Source: VXPQ01 sp964608315
GTDB lineage: Bacteria; Bacteroidota; Rhodothermia; Rhodothermales; VXPQ01
Reading direction: 5' to 3'
Length of the DNA: 64,000 nucleotides
Assembly: GCA_964608315.1 (NCBI GenBank)
Contig: CAZSNF010000005.1
Span: 87,018 to 151,017, forward strand
The position numbers and the translations under genes were made by a program. A model generated the notes under the pieces. It saw only the letters and a list, made by a program, of their open reading frames with translations, was not told the origin of the DNA and searched no databases. Shown here one piece after another: positions 26,301-37,361 of the stretch; positions within the stretch are counted from its first letter, which is position 1; each line of letters begins with the position of its first letter.

Positions 26301-26428
26301 TAATGAAACGCATCGCGGCGCCGATGGTCGGGGGGATGGTTTCGTCCACGATCCTGACGCTGGTCGTCATCCCGGTCATCTACTACCTGTGGAAAAGCCA
26401 TGCATTGAAGAGGCAGGCGAATCGCTGA
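23312..26428 (+). CDS. cusA: Heavy-metal efflux RND pump, CusA/CzcA family
   Basis: The inner-membrane proton-driven pump of the CusCBA system, exporting Cu(I)/Ag(I) or related cations. The 1038-residue protein has the HAE/HME-RND layout: TM1 (LVIVFTLLIALAGAWAM), the first periplasmic loop, TM2-7, the second loop, TM8-12. Family signatures include PVDAIPDLSDVQVIVFTEYP, SGIAIAIGAMVDAAIVMIEN (charged TM4 relay with Asp), KEVGPALFYSLLIITLSFLP and VGVGFIALAGVAAETGVIML. Methionines around TTDPGVS...SMIETT and MPIKTRIDMLSTGIKTPVGV suggest the monovalent-cation type (CusA/SilA), but this is not proven. Start ATG 23312 gives MLEKIIEASVNNRLLVIVF, standard for the family. Confidence 0.93.
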   Translation: MLEKIIEASVNNRLLVIVFTLLIALAGAWAMLRTPVDAIPDLSDVQVIVFTEYPGQAPQVVEDQVTYPLTTAMLGVPFAKAVRGYSFFGYSFVYIIFEDGTDMYWARSRVLEYLNYVANRLPGGVTPTLGPDATGVGWAFEYVIDGGDRYDLQQLRSIQDWFLRYELMSVPGVAEVASIGGYVKQYQVEVDPNKLLAYNIPLSKVRSALQRSNNDVGGRLVEMGETEFMVRGLGYIQSIKDIENTPVGVDENGTPILIRNIAHVHLGPELRRGLVDLDGEGETVGGIVVMRYGENALKTIEAVKAKLEELKEGLPEGVTIQAVYDRSSLIERAIDNLKGTLLEESLIVALVTILFLLHVRSAFVAIFTLPMGILIAFLVMYYQGLNANIMSLSGIAIAIGAMVDAAIVMIENAHKHMERDAGKKDRWRIITDASKEVGPALFYSLLIITLSFLPVFTLQAQEGRLFKPLAFTKTYAMAASALLAITVVPALMGYFIRGNILPEKKNPVNRFLIAIYRPVIHAVLRFKWITIAAAVVALGATAYPLGKLGSEFMPPLNEGDLLYMPTTDPGVSITKARELLQQTDKIIKSFPEVDHAFGKVGRAETATDPAPLSMIETTITLKPESEWREGMTMDQLVRELDAAIDFPGLTNAWTMPIKTRIDMLSTGIKTPVGVKLMGPDLNILSDLGQRVAALLQTAPGTLSAFPDKAVGGNFIDYRINREEAARYGLTVGDVQDVIMSAIGGMNVTWTVEGLERYPVNVRYSRELRDNLPALRRVLIPTPVGAQIPLSYVADFSIVNGPPVIKSENARTTSWVYVDIRDIDVGTYVKNARAAVHEQVDLPEGYSMVWSGQYEYMERARQRLQVVIPLTLIIIFLLLYLNFKNITESLIVMLSLPFSLVGGVWLLYLFNYNLSVAVGVGFIALAGVAAETGVIMLIYLDQAWKDRLSRGQMTSLKDLYEAIIAGAVERVRPKMMTVMAIMAGLLPILWGHGTGSEVMKRIAAPMVGGMVSSTILTLVVIPVIYYLWKSHALKRQANR

Positions 26429-26530
26429 GGCGGGAGCTTGCCGGAGGCGTCGCCAGGCGCTCAAAGGAGCCCTCGGAAGAAAAACACTGCCGCCCGTCGT
26501 TCCAACCGAAGAAAAACAGACCCTCAAACA

Positions 26531-26586
26531 AACCGCCTGATCCAGGACCCGGAGACCCGAGTGTCGAGTAAAGGCCAAACTTGTAC
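26531..26586 (+). repeat. Second dispersed repeat, copy 1 (about 56 bp)
   Basis: AACCGCCTGATCCAGGACCC, GGAGACCCGAGTGTCGAGTA, AAGGCCAAACTTGTAC matches 40371-40428 with about 85 percent identity and a 2-base length difference. It lies between cusA and the small membrane protein. Unrelated to the TTAAGGATACTC family; nature unknown. Confidence 0.65.
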
Positions 26587-26721
26587 GCAACGAGTATGCT
26601 GCGCGAGCAAACCCATGACCAGGCCGCATGAACCAAACCCGGCGGCATGCGTAGGAGTATACGGTTTTTTCCGGTTTTTTTTCTGATCCATTGCCATTAT
26701 TGACCGTATTTCCTGCGCCCC

Positions 26722-27060
26722 ATGGAAGCATTCGTCGATTGGTTTATGGGGCTTGGGGAACGCTACAACGTCAATCCGATCATCTTCGGATCGATTTACG
26801 TGGGCGCCATTCCCTTCTTTACGGCCTCCATCGCCTGGCTCGTTCGGAACCTGCGTCGTCGCCGGTCGATCGCGGCCCCCGTACTGTCCGCCTCGTTTTT
26901 CTTCGTCTCGGCCTATCTGTACCTGATCGTCGTCGGACGCGACATCCCCATCTGGGTGTACTTCTTCGTCGCCGGTATGGTCGTCTTCGGGGCGTTCTCC
27001 ACCCTGAAGAAAATCCGGGGGCAGTTGAAGGAGGGAAAAGAGGAAAACGAGGCAGAGTGA
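26722..27060 (+). CDS. Small membrane protein of unknown function
   Basis: A 112-residue protein with three hydrophobic segments, near residues 19-40 (NPIIFGSIYVGAIPFFTASI), 50-70 (AAPVLSASFFFVSAYLYLIV) and 76-92 (IWVYFFVAGMVVFGAF). An Arg cluster (RNLRRRRS) follows the first segment and the C-terminus is charged (KKIRGQLKEGKEENEAE), so the tail probably faces the cytoplasm. It starts at ATG 26722 (MEAFVDWFMGLGERYNVNP). It stands alone, downstream of cusA by 293 nt, with no partner that suggests a function. I do not recognise a named family. Confidence 0.7.
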   Translation: MEAFVDWFMGLGERYNVNPIIFGSIYVGAIPFFTASIAWLVRNLRRRRSIAAPVLSASFFFVSAYLYLIVVGRDIPIWVYFFVAGMVVFGAFSTLKKIRGQLKEGKEENEAE

Positions 27061-27260
27061 TCCGCTGAAGGAGGGAAAGACCATCAAACTCAATGGCCCC
27101 GGCCATGTATCGTCGCTCCGGCGACTGACCGGTGTAAAATTTGCCGTATAAATTCCATGTGAAAAGTTCATCCGAACATGAGGGAAGGTGCGAGAAGTTT
27201 TTCGCGCGAATCCCCCATTCTCCATCGAAAACCGCTGCCCGCAGGCTTTCTTTCTTAAGG

Positions 27261-30200
27261 ATGGGGGCCGGCTGGTCAAGGGCGGCGTGGTCGGTTGCGA
27301 TCTGCTGTTCTCTGGCAGCGGCAAAGGTCTTCGTTCCGAGCGCGGCGCAGGCGCAAACGGCCGCGGAGAGAGCGGCCCTAACGGCGTTATACGATGCGAC
27401 CGACGGCGATAACTGGACAGATAACACCAACTGGAAAACCGAGGAACCGGTCGGGAACTGGTACGGGGTCACGGTTGAAAACGGCGCAGTCACCGAGTTA
27501 AATCTCACCAAAAACGCCTTAAGCGGAGAAATACCAGCCGAAATAGGGAATCTGACCAACCTCAAGCGATTATGGCTCAGCGATAACCAATTAAGCGGCG
27601 CCATACCGGCCGAAACAGGGAATCTGACCAATCTCGAGCAATTATGGCTCGACGATAACCAATTAAGCGGCGCCATACCAGCCGAAACAGGAAATCTGGC
27701 CAACCTTGAGCAGTTATGGCTCCCTGCAAACTCCTTAAGCGGCGCCATACCAGCCGAAACAGGAAATCTGGCCAACCTTGAGGTGTTAAACCTCAGTTCT
27801 AATTCCTTAAGAGGAGAAGTACCGTCCGAAATAGGAAATCTGACCAACCTCAGGCAGTTAAATCTCCACGAAAATTCCTTAAGAGGAGAAATACCGCCCG
27901 AAATAGGAAATCTGACCAACCTCGAGCGATTATGGCTCGACGATAACCGATTAAGCGGGGCCATACCAGCCGAAATAGGAAATCTGACCAACCTTCAGGC
28001 ATTATGGCTCGACGATAACCGATTAAGCGGCGCCATACCGACCGAAACAGGAAATCTGACCAACCTTCAGGTGTTAGACCTCAGTTCTAATTCCTTAAGC
28101 GGGGCCATACCAGCCGAAATAGGGAATTTGACCAGACTTGAATGGTTACGGCTCGTGAACAACTCCTTAAGCGGGGTCATACCGACCGAAACAGGAAATC
28201 TGACCAACCTTCAGGTATTAGACCTCAGTTCTAACTCCTTAAGCGGCGCCATACCGGCCGAAACAGGAAATCTGGCCAGCCTTGAAGAGTTAAACCTCAG
28301 AAGTAACCGGTTAAGCGGAGAAATACCGGCCGAAACAGGGAATTTGACCAACCTTGAGGTGTTAGACCTCAGTTCTAACTCCTTAAGCGGCGCCATACCA
28401 GCCGAAACAGGAAATTTGGCCAGCCTTGAGGAGTTAGACCTCAGTTCTAACTCCTTAAGCGGGGCCATACCGACCGAAACAGGAAATTTGACCAGCCTTG
28501 AGGAGTTAAACCTCGGAAGTAACCGATTAAGCGGAAAAATACCGGCCGAAACAGAAAATTTAACCAACCTTGAGGGGTTATTCCTGAATAACAATACAGA
28601 GTTGACCGGAGAGCTTCCCGCGGGTTTAAGGCTTCTGCCGCTTGTGGAACTGGATATACGAAACACCTGTCTTGCTACGCCTGCGGATAGCGATTTTCGG
28701 GCATGGTTAGCGGGTATCGTTTTTTCCGATACCGATAGAGCATGTACGTCGCCCGGCGTTACGGTGACGCCGACGGCGCTCGCGGTTCCGGAAGGCTCGA
28801 ATGCGAAGTACGCGGTCGTGCTCGATACGCAGCCCTCGGCCAACGTAACGATCTCAGTGTCGCTGATCGCCGGTTCGGACGAAGACATTACGGCGGACAA
28901 GACCTCGCTCGCGTTCACGCCGGATAACTGGAATGCGGCGCAGGAGATAACGGTGTCGGCGGCCGAGGACGACGATGTCTTGAACGGCGCGGCGACGATA
29001 GAACATGCGGCGTCGGGCGGGGGCTACGGCGGCGTAAGCATCTCTTCGGTTACGGCGACGGAGGCGGATAACGACGCCGCAGGCGTTACGGTGACGCCGA
29101 CGGCGCTCACGGTTCCGGAAGGCTCGAATGCGAAGTACGCGGTCGTGCTCGATACGCAGCCCTCGGCCAACGTAACGATCTCAGTGTCGCTGATCGCCGG
29201 TTCGGACGAAGACATTACGGCGGACAAGACCTCGCTCGCGTTCACGCCGGATAACTGGAATGCGGCGCAGGAGATAACGGTGTCGGCGGCCGAGGACGAC
29301 GATGCGCTGAACGGCGCGGCGACGANNNNNNNNNNNNNNNNNNNNNNNNNNNNNNNNNNNNNNNNNNNNNNNNNNNNNNNNNNNNNNNNNNNNNNNNNNN
29401 NNNNNNNNNNNNNNNNNNNNNNNNNGAGATAACGGTGTCGGCGGCCGAGGACGACGATGCGCTGAACGGCGCGGCGACGATAGAACATGCGGCGTCGGGC
29501 GGGGGCTACGGCGACGCGACGGTCTCTTCGGTGACGGCGGTCGAACTGGATAACGATACGCCGGGCGTTACGGTGACCCCGACGATTCTCACGGTTCCGG
29601 AAGGAGGCAGCGCGACGTATGCCGTGGTTCTCGACACAGAGCCTTCGGGCGATGTAATGATCGCCTTGTCTTTTGCCGCCGGTTCGGACGAAGACATTAC
29701 GGCAGACAAGACCTCGCTCGCGTTCACGCCGGATAACTGGAATGCGGCGCAGGAGATAACGGTGTCGGCGGCCGAGGACGACGATGCGCTGAACGGCGCG
29801 GCGACGATAGAACATGCGGCGTCGGGCGGGGGCTACGGCGACGCGACGGTCTCTTCGGTGACGGCGGTCGAACTGGATAACGATACGCCGGGCGTTACGG
29901 TGACCCCGACGATTCTCACGGTTCCGGAAGGAGGCAGCGCGACGTATGCCGTGGTTCTCGACACAGAGCCTTCGGGCGATGTAATGATCGCCTTGTCTTT
30001 TGCCGCCGGTTCGGACGAAGACATTACGGCAGACAAGACCTCGCTCGCGTTCACGCCGGATAACTGGAATGCGGCGCAGGAGATAACGGTGTCGGCGGCC
30101 GAGGATCCGGACAGCGAGGACGATGCGGCGCTGCTGAATCACAGGGCGAGCGGCGGGGATTACAGCGAAGTGACCATACCCGATGTAGCGATCAAGGTCA

Positions 30201-32164
30201 TAGACGAACACAGCGGCTTCGACGTATCGGCCTGGCTTGCCCGTTACAGCCGCATGAGCGCCGACCACCTTCTTTCCTCCGTGGAGCGCCGTATGGAGCG
30301 GGTCGGTCGCGACGCTTCCGGCATGCAGGCTTCCTTTGCGGGCCAGCGCCTTGCATTCGGCGATGCGCCTGCGCGACCGGGTACGGCCTTCTCCGGCGCG
30401 GCGGCGCTCTGGAGCGCTTCGCAAGACTATACGACAGGCGGCGGTGATTACGGCGACGGTTCCGGGCATGGCGCGCCCTTGAAAAACTCGTACGGGATAT
30501 CTTCGGGCCTGAACGGGGCGGCCAGGCGTTACAGGAACCTGACGCTGCGCGACGCGCTGTCGCGGAGCGCTTTCCGGTATGCAAGAGAGATGTCTTCAGG
30601 GAACACCCTCGGAATATGGGGCCAGGGGACGTTCTCCCGATTCAGCGGCAGCGAGGCCGGTGCGGATATTACCGGAGATGTTATGTCGGGAACGATCGGC
30701 GTCGATAACAGATTTGCCGGCGGGTTGCACGGATTAGCGGTTTCGCGCAGCGAGAGCGAGGGGACATACCGGATAGCGGGAGAAGAGAATCTTTCCCTGT
30801 CGGCGACGCTTACAGGCGTATACCCGTATGCGCGTTACAGGATTACGAACCGTATGCAGGTATGGGGCGCTATCGGTTACGGCGTCGGTTCGCTGCGTCT
30901 GGAGAGGGATTCGCTTGCTTCCCTGTCCTCGACCTCGGATCTTTCCATGGCGCTCGGTTCCGTAGGCATGAGCGGCGATATCGTCTCTGCCGGATCGCAG
31001 GGTTTCGGATTGTCGTGGCAGACGGACGCGATGCTTCTTCGTTCTTCGCTCGACGCCTCGCGCTCTCTTACCGCCGCTACGGCTACCGTGCATCGTCTGC
31101 GTATGGGGCTGAAGAGTACCTTTATCATCAGGATGAGCGATCGCGCATCCCTTGCGCCGAAACTGCGGTTGGGCGTGCGTCGCGACGGAGGCGACGCAGA
31201 GCAGGGGATGGGAATGGACGTGGCCGGGGGCCTGGGCTTTATGCATTCCGCCTGGGGATTGCGCGTGCAGATCGACATGCACGGCCTGGTGGCGCATGAA
31301 GACAGCGACTTCGAAGAGTGGGGCGCATCGGGCATGATCCTGTTCGACCGTTCGCCTTCTTCGGACTTGGGCGCGTCGTTGCAGATTATCCCCTCCTGGG
31401 GATCGCTGCCGTTTTCCATGGGCGGCATGCGTTCGCTCTGGCCTCGAGAGACGGCGGCGGGTCTGGCGGGCTTGCGGCGCGCCGACGTAGCCGAGGACCG
31501 CTCGCTTCGTCTGGACAGTCGATTCGATTACGGGTTTACGGCTGGAGAGCATGGCGTGGCGACGCCGTACGCCAGCGTTTCCGTCTCCGGCGACAAAGCC
31601 CAGAGCGCCTCGGCGGGCGCGGATCTGGAAATAGGCGGCGGGCTGGACTATTCGAACCGATCGCTGGGCTTGCGCATGCAAGCCGGGATGCGCGGTTTGG
31701 CGGCGGCGGAAGAGGCGGGCTTCGAAGAGTGGGGCGCATCGGGCGTCGTCTTCTTCGATCCCGACCCGTCATCGCCTGCGGGGGCTTCGTTCAATGTATC
31801 GCAGTCATGGGGCATTGCTCCCCGAACGGGGTTTGGCGGATTGCAGAGCATGGGGACGATGCGTGAACGCGAGCCCCTGCCCCGATCCGTAACGGGTATG
31901 TCCCGGACTACTCGCTACGGTCAGCCCCTGCGCGTGGAAGGCGAAATGGGCTACGGTTTTTCCGCCTCGGGGGGCAAAGGCGTGGCGACCCCCTACGCAG
32001 GCGTTTCTTTCTCCGACCGGGGCCGCCGCGGCCTCCTTCTGGGGTTCAACATGCAGGCGGGCAGACGTTTTCTTCTGAATGTGGAGGGCGTCACGCCCCA
32101 AATCAGGGCGATCTCCTTCGATTCCATGCCCGAATTCAGGGTCAGGGGCCTGCTGAAGTGGTAA
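27261..32164 (+). CDS. Large surface protein: leucine-rich repeats, Calx-beta-like repeats, C-terminal autotransporter-type barrel (interrupted by an assembly gap)
   Basis: An exported, outer-membrane-anchored adhesin-like protein. The likely start is ATG 27261 with a signal peptide (MGAGWSRAAWSVAICCSLAA, cleavage near AAQAQ); frames back to a TTG at 27141 add a non-hydrophobic leader. Order of domains: an N-terminal cap (ALTALYDATDGDNWTDNTNW), about 16 LRRs of 24 residues (LTNLEQLWLDDNQLSGAIPA, plant-like LSGxIP type), at least four 109-residue Calx-beta-like repeats (GVTVTPTALTVPEGS; SLAFTPDNWNAAQEITVSAA), and a barrel (SYGISSGLNGAARRYRNLTL, ending EFRVRGLLKW). The 100-N gap at 29326-29425 falls between two repeats; the two sides are in different frames only because the gap length is arbitrary. 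No secretion partner is adjacent. Confidence 0.85.
29326..29425. other. Assembly gap (100 N) inside the Calx-beta-like repeats
   Basis: The run is exactly 100 N, a placeholder. Repeat units on each side have a period of 327 bp (GAGATAACGGTG at 28944, 29271, then 29426 and 29753). If the period is kept, the missing sequence would be about 272 bp or 272 plus a multiple of 327, which also restores the reading frame. Confidence 0.95.
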
Positions 32165-32277
32165 TGCGGTCGTTCAGGCGGCTTTGAGTTCAGCCAGCGC
32201 AAAAGCCCCGGCTGTGTTCTCGCAGCCCGGATTCGGGTTGTGCAGAATAGCAAGAAGGATCCGTTTTTGCCCCTTTT

Positions 32278-32314
32278 GAGTAATTTCTACTCCATTTTGG
32301 AGTAATTTCTACTC
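32278..32314. promoter_or_regulatory. Two tandem 15-bp palindromes before the brnT-brnA frame: candidate operators
   Basis: GAGTAATTTCTACTC occurs at 32278-32292 and again, identical, at 32300-32314, with 22 bp between equivalent positions (two helical turns). Each copy is itself an inverted repeat (GAGTA/TACTC). A TATATT at 32323-32328 follows and could be the -10 region. BrnA-type antitoxins repress their own operon, so these are plausible BrnA sites; not tested. Confidence 0.5.
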
Positions 32315-32353
32315 AAAGAGGGTATATTAAAGGCACACGTAACCTCCTTCTGT

Positions 32354-32371
32354 CAGAGTATCCTGTACATT
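32354..32371. repeat. Partial copy N of the dispersed palindromic repeat
   Basis: GTCAGAGTATCCTGTAC matches the inner-to-outer half of the terminal repeat (CAGAGTATCCT). It lies in the leader of the brnT-brnA frame. Short, so weak. Confidence 0.35.
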
Positions 32372-32854
32372 ATGCAATTCGAATTCGACCCCGCAGACAG
32401 CGAGCGCAATCTCCAAAAACACGGCATAGACTTTAAGGCGGCGCAAGCCTTATGGGACGATCCCCGGCTGCTCGAGGCGCCTGCCAACACGGCGGGAGAA
32501 CCAAGATGGCTCGCTATTGGCGAAATCGAGGGTACGCAGTGGTCGGCAATCGTCACCTACCGCAACGAGGCCGTCCGCATCATCTCGGTGCGGCGATCGC
32601 AGCAAAGCGAGCACCGCTGTATGAATACCCCCGAATTCGACGCCGCGTTCGATAAGGGCGAAGACATAACGGGCGCGCTGGATATGCCCAAAGCGCAGCG
32701 GCCCAGGCGGAAGAACAAGCGGATCAGCATCGATTGTCCTGCATGGATGACCGAACGAATCGACGAGGAAGCCGACCATCTGGGGATCACGCGGCAATCG
32801 CTTATCAAGACCTGGCTGGCCGAGCGGCTGGAACCGTCGGGCGAAGCGGATTAG
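32372..32854 (+). CDS. BrnT toxin and BrnA antitoxin in one continuous reading frame
   Basis: The BrnT family are ribonuclease toxins neutralised by the DNA-binding antitoxin BrnA. Residues 1-83 are BrnT-like: MQFEFDPADSERNLQKHGID at the start, WLAIGEIEGTQWSAIVTYRN, and RIISVRRSQQSEHR near the end. Residues 84-160 are a whole BrnA: MNTPEFDAAFDKGEDITGAL, then RISIDCPAWMTERIDEEADH and TRQSLIKTWLAERLE (ribbon-helix-helix). Normally the two genes overlap in different frames. Here, adding one base before CACCGCTGT would give the usual BrnT ending (PLYEYPR and a stop at TAA 32653-32655) and leave BrnA's ATG at 32621 as a separate start. So a one-base loss has fused them, or a sequencing error mimics this. 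Palindromes at 32278-32314 may be the operator. Confidence 0.8.
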   Translation: MQFEFDPADSERNLQKHGIDFKAAQALWDDPRLLEAPANTAGEPRWLAIGEIEGTQWSAIVTYRNEAVRIISVRRSQQSEHRCMNTPEFDAAFDKGEDITGALDMPKAQRPRRKNKRISIDCPAWMTERIDEEADHLGITRQSLIKTWLAERLEPSGEAD

Positions 32855-32894
32855 CGGCCCCGGCTATTCCCGCGCCTGCGCACCGCCTCCATCC

Positions 32895-33650
32895 CTACCT
32901 GTGCTCCGGGTTCGCATGATCGAACCGGCACCCGGCGTCCCAGGCGGCGCGCTGATTCCCGTGCGCCGGAACGCCGCCGGCATCCTTGAGCATCCGGGCG
33001 AAATGCATCAGATTCCACGTCATGAACGTGGCGTTGCGCTGGGCGAACTCGTTTTCCGGCCCGCCGGACCCCTCGTCAAGGTAGGATGGCCCCGGCCCCG
33101 CCTCTCCAATCCATCCTGCATCGGCCTGCGGCGGAATCGTATAGCCCACATGCTGCAAGGCGTACAGAATGCTCATGGAACAGTGCTTCACGCCATCCTC
33201 ATTCCCTGTAATGAGGCAGCCTCCCGTCTTGCCGTAGTAGGCGTACTGGCCCGCCTCGTTGAGCAGCGCCGAGCAGGAATAGAGCCGCTCGACGACCTGC
33301 GTGCATACGGACGATTTTTCGCCCAGCCAGATGGGCGAGCCGATCACGAGGATGTCGGCTGCGCGCACCTTCTCGTACAACATGGGCCAGTCGTCCCGGT
33401 TCGCGCCGCGCTCGGTCATGTCGGGATAGACGCCGAACGCAAGATGATAATCCACCGGGCGCAGCGACTCCACCGCAATCCTGTTTTTCTCCATAATGGC
33501 GATGGACACATCCATCAGTCCCTGCGTGTGGGATCGTTCAGGCGACGGCTTCAACGTGCAATTCAGAAAGAGCGCGCGAAGGTCCGAAAAATCCCCGTCG
33601 TACGAGGCGCAAAGCGCTTCTTGCGCGGGGGACAACGTGTGATCAGGCAT
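32895..33650 (-). CDS. Flavodoxin-like NAD(P)H-dependent oxidoreductase (FMN reductase family)
   Basis: A 251-residue flavoprotein, cytoplasmic. After a short leader it has the flavodoxin-like fold: RALFLNCTLKPSPERSHTQG (phosphate-binding loop, residues 25-44), then KVRAADILVIGSPIWLGEKS (FMN-binding loop) and GKTGGCLITGNEDGVKHCSM. The Cys residues do not form the CxxCxxC cluster of iron-sulfur flavoproteins, so a simple FMN/NAD(P)H quinone-type reductase is more likely. Start ATG 33650 gives MPDHTLSPAQEALCASYDGD. It faces away from ilvD, sharing a 235-bp upstream region with it. Substrate unknown. Confidence 0.82.
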   Translation of the reverse strand: MPDHTLSPAQEALCASYDGDFSDLRALFLNCTLKPSPERSHTQGLMDVSIAIMEKNRIAVESLRPVDYHLAFGVYPDMTERGANRDDWPMLYEKVRAADILVIGSPIWLGEKSSVCTQVVERLYSCSALLNEAGQYAYYGKTGGCLITGNEDGVKHCSMSILYALQHVGYTIPPQADAGWIGEAGPGPSYLDEGSGGPENEFAQRNATFMTWNLMHFARMLKDAGGVPAHGNQRAAWDAGCRFDHANPEHR

Positions 33651-33885
33651 GGCGGTACGGGGGTATCGAGTGGATCCGTCTCGTTCGTCAACCGTTTACC
33701 GGAACGCTGCGTTCCGGAAGACCTGCAAGGATAACTGCTTCGCGCCGAACGCCTCGCATCGTTCGCGCGCCGGACCGAATGCCAAAGAATGTCCCGCCAG
33801 CCGCCTGCGGGCGATAGCGGCCCCCATTCAATAACCCGCTCGATACCCTGTTCGACCGCTCTGCACCCCCAACTCCTGTAACATT

Positions 33886-35589
<1,704 letters not shown>

Positions 35590-36537
35590 TCATTCTCCCG
35601 GCGCCCCCTGGACCCGCAGCCAGTCCTCGAGGCGATCGGCCCAGGTAGAAAGCACCGGATCGTCGGGCGCCAGTCCCACGCCGTGGGGACCGGATCGGTA
35701 GATGTGCAATTCCGCAGGAACGCCCGCCGCGCGCAGCGCAAGGTAATACGCCACGCTGTTGTCCGCGGGGACCGGACCGTCGTCATCCGTATGGAACAGA
35801 AAAGCGGGCGGCGTATCGGCGGTTACCTGTTTCTCGTTCGACAGTTGTTCCGCCAGATCGGGATCGTACTCTTCTCCCAGCAGATGCAAACGGGACCCCT
35901 GGTGGGTGAAGAGGTCCGTCATGGTAATGACCGGATACGCAAGGATCGAAAAGTCCGGCCGGGAGGAATGGCGTTCGAGAGGATCCGCCGCATCGGGCAC
36001 GCCCGGCGCCACCTGCGTGGAGGTCGTGGCCGCAAGGTGCCCGCCCGCCGAGAAACCCCATATCCCTATGCGGGACGGATCGACGCCGAGCCCGTCGGCG
36101 TGCGCCCGGACGTACCGCATCGCCCGCTGCGCATCGAGGAGCGGGGACGGATGGCCGTAGCGCGGCCCGAGCCGATACTTCAGGACGAAGGCCGCCACCC
36201 CGCGCTCGTTGAGCCATTCGGCCACCTGCCTGCCTTCATGATCCATCGCCAGATGGGCGTATCCGCCGCCGGGGCACACGACCACCGCCGCGCCGTTCGC
36301 GACGGACGGTTCGGGAAGATAGATCGTGAGCGTGGGGATGTCCTCCGCTTCTTCGCCCACGGCCCCGGGCGCGCCCTCCGGCCACAAGGTTATGGCGTCC
36401 TGCGCCATGCCGCGGTATGCTGTGGCGCCTGATCCGGCGACGAGCGCGGCGGCAATCCATGGAGCGAGGCGGAGGCGAAGCGTACGAATCACACCCTTCC
36501 TGTATCCGACCAGCGGGATATGTCTCGGCATTTTCAT
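35590..36537 (-). CDS. Secreted alpha/beta-hydrolase (acetylxylan esterase / BD-FAE-like)
   Basis: A predicted secreted carboxylic-ester hydrolase of about 315 residues. After a charged leader comes a signal-like segment (LAPWIAAALVAGSGATAYRG). The mature enzyme has the oxyanion motif VVVCPGGGYAHLAMDHEG, the nucleophile elbow IGIWGFSAGGHLAATT (Ser in GFSAG), an acid at TDDDGPVPADNS, and the catalytic His in YRSGPHGVGLAPDD. The pattern with WPEGAPGA at the start matches the endo-xylanase/acetylxylan-esterase-like hydrolases used on plant or algal polysaccharides. Start chosen at ATG 36537; ATGs at 36546 and 36531 are near. It converges on ilvD with no spacer. Confidence 0.85.
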   Translation of the reverse strand: MKMPRHIPLVGYRKGVIRTLRLRLAPWIAAALVAGSGATAYRGMAQDAITLWPEGAPGAVGEEAEDIPTLTIYLPEPSVANGAAVVVCPGGGYAHLAMDHEGRQVAEWLNERGVAAFVLKYRLGPRYGHPSPLLDAQRAMRYVRAHADGLGVDPSRIGIWGFSAGGHLAATTSTQVAPGVPDAADPLERHSSRPDFSILAYPVITMTDLFTHQGSRLHLLGEEYDPDLAEQLSNEKQVTADTPPAFLFHTDDDGPVPADNSVAYYLALRAAGVPAELHIYRSGPHGVGLAPDDPVLSTWADRLEDWLRVQGAPGE

Positions 36538-36665
36538 GGATCGCATTTCGGGTTCAGAAGGGCAGATCGTCGTCTGCATCATCCCATGCAGTCTCGTCAT
36601 CCTCCTTGTCCCGCTCGTCATCGAACACAGATTTCCAATCCGTCATGGTCTTGCGGTAACGTTTG

Positions 36666-37208
36666 TTACAATGAAATTTCCTCCTGCGGGGCAGCGAGGC
36701 GCTCATACGTTACGAACCGAAACCCGTCGCAGCGATCTTCCGCAGTTCGTCGGAATGCGCCGCCGATCAGGTGTTCGTATCGGGGAAAATAGGTATCTCC
36801 CTGATAATTCCCTTCCACGAGGGTTAATTCCCACCGATCCGCGCGTTCGAGGAATTGTTCGTAGACGACTGCGCCGCCGCCAATGAAAACGCGCAAGGCT
36901 CCCTGCGCAGCGGCCAGCGCCGCCTCCGGGTCGGCGAACGTTTCGATATCGGGATACCCTGCGATCTCCCCTTGCGACGTTACGATCAGCAAGCGACGGT
37001 TGGGCAACGGCCCGCCGAACTCGTCCACCAGCGATTCGAAGGTGCGACGGCCCATGATCATCGGGTAGCCCGTAGTCAACCGTTTGAACCTCTTCAGGTC
37101 CTCGGGAATGCTCCAGGGCAACCGGTTCTTTACGCCAATAACCCGATTCGCCTCCGCCACGGCGGCGATAAGCACAATCTCAGGTCGGGCGGGGGAGGTA
37201 TCGGTCAT
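36666..37208 (-). CDS. folA: Dihydrofolate reductase
   Basis: Reduces dihydrofolate to tetrahydrofolate with NADPH, regenerating the folate used by ThyA (45390-46184 in this window). The 180-residue protein has IVLIAAVAEANRVIGVKNRL, the active-site PWSIPEDLKRFKRLTTGYPM, IMGRRTFESL, the NADPH loop RVFIGGGAVVYEQFLERADR and a C-terminal GDTYFPRYEH segment. Start ATG 37208 (MTDTSPARPEIVLIAA) was chosen over an upstream in-frame start at 37283, which adds a basic leader not found in the family. Gene order with the hydrolase and the metallo-hydrolase is not obviously functional. Confidence 0.94.
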   Translation of the reverse strand: MTDTSPARPEIVLIAAVAEANRVIGVKNRLPWSIPEDLKRFKRLTTGYPMIMGRRTFESLVDEFGGPLPNRRLLIVTSQGEIAGYPDIETFADPEAALAAAQGALRVFIGGGAVVYEQFLERADRWELTLVEGNYQGDTYFPRYEHLIGGAFRRTAEDRCDGFRFVTYERLAAPQEEISL

Positions 37209-37361
37209 AACGGCAAAACCCCTGCGCGGGATACGGGGCTTCCTGAAATGGGGCGATGGTCGGGTCGATGGCGCTGGAGCCAAAGGCCATGGCGTCCCCT
37301 AATCTCGCAAAAAATATCCCGAAAATCTTGCGGGCGACCCGATCCGCCGCGCAAAACCGGC

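Noticed and set aside
29024..30469. 481-residue minus-strand frame across the Calx-beta-like repeats and the N gap
   Set aside because: Antisense of repeats and it runs through Ns, so it cannot be real as given.
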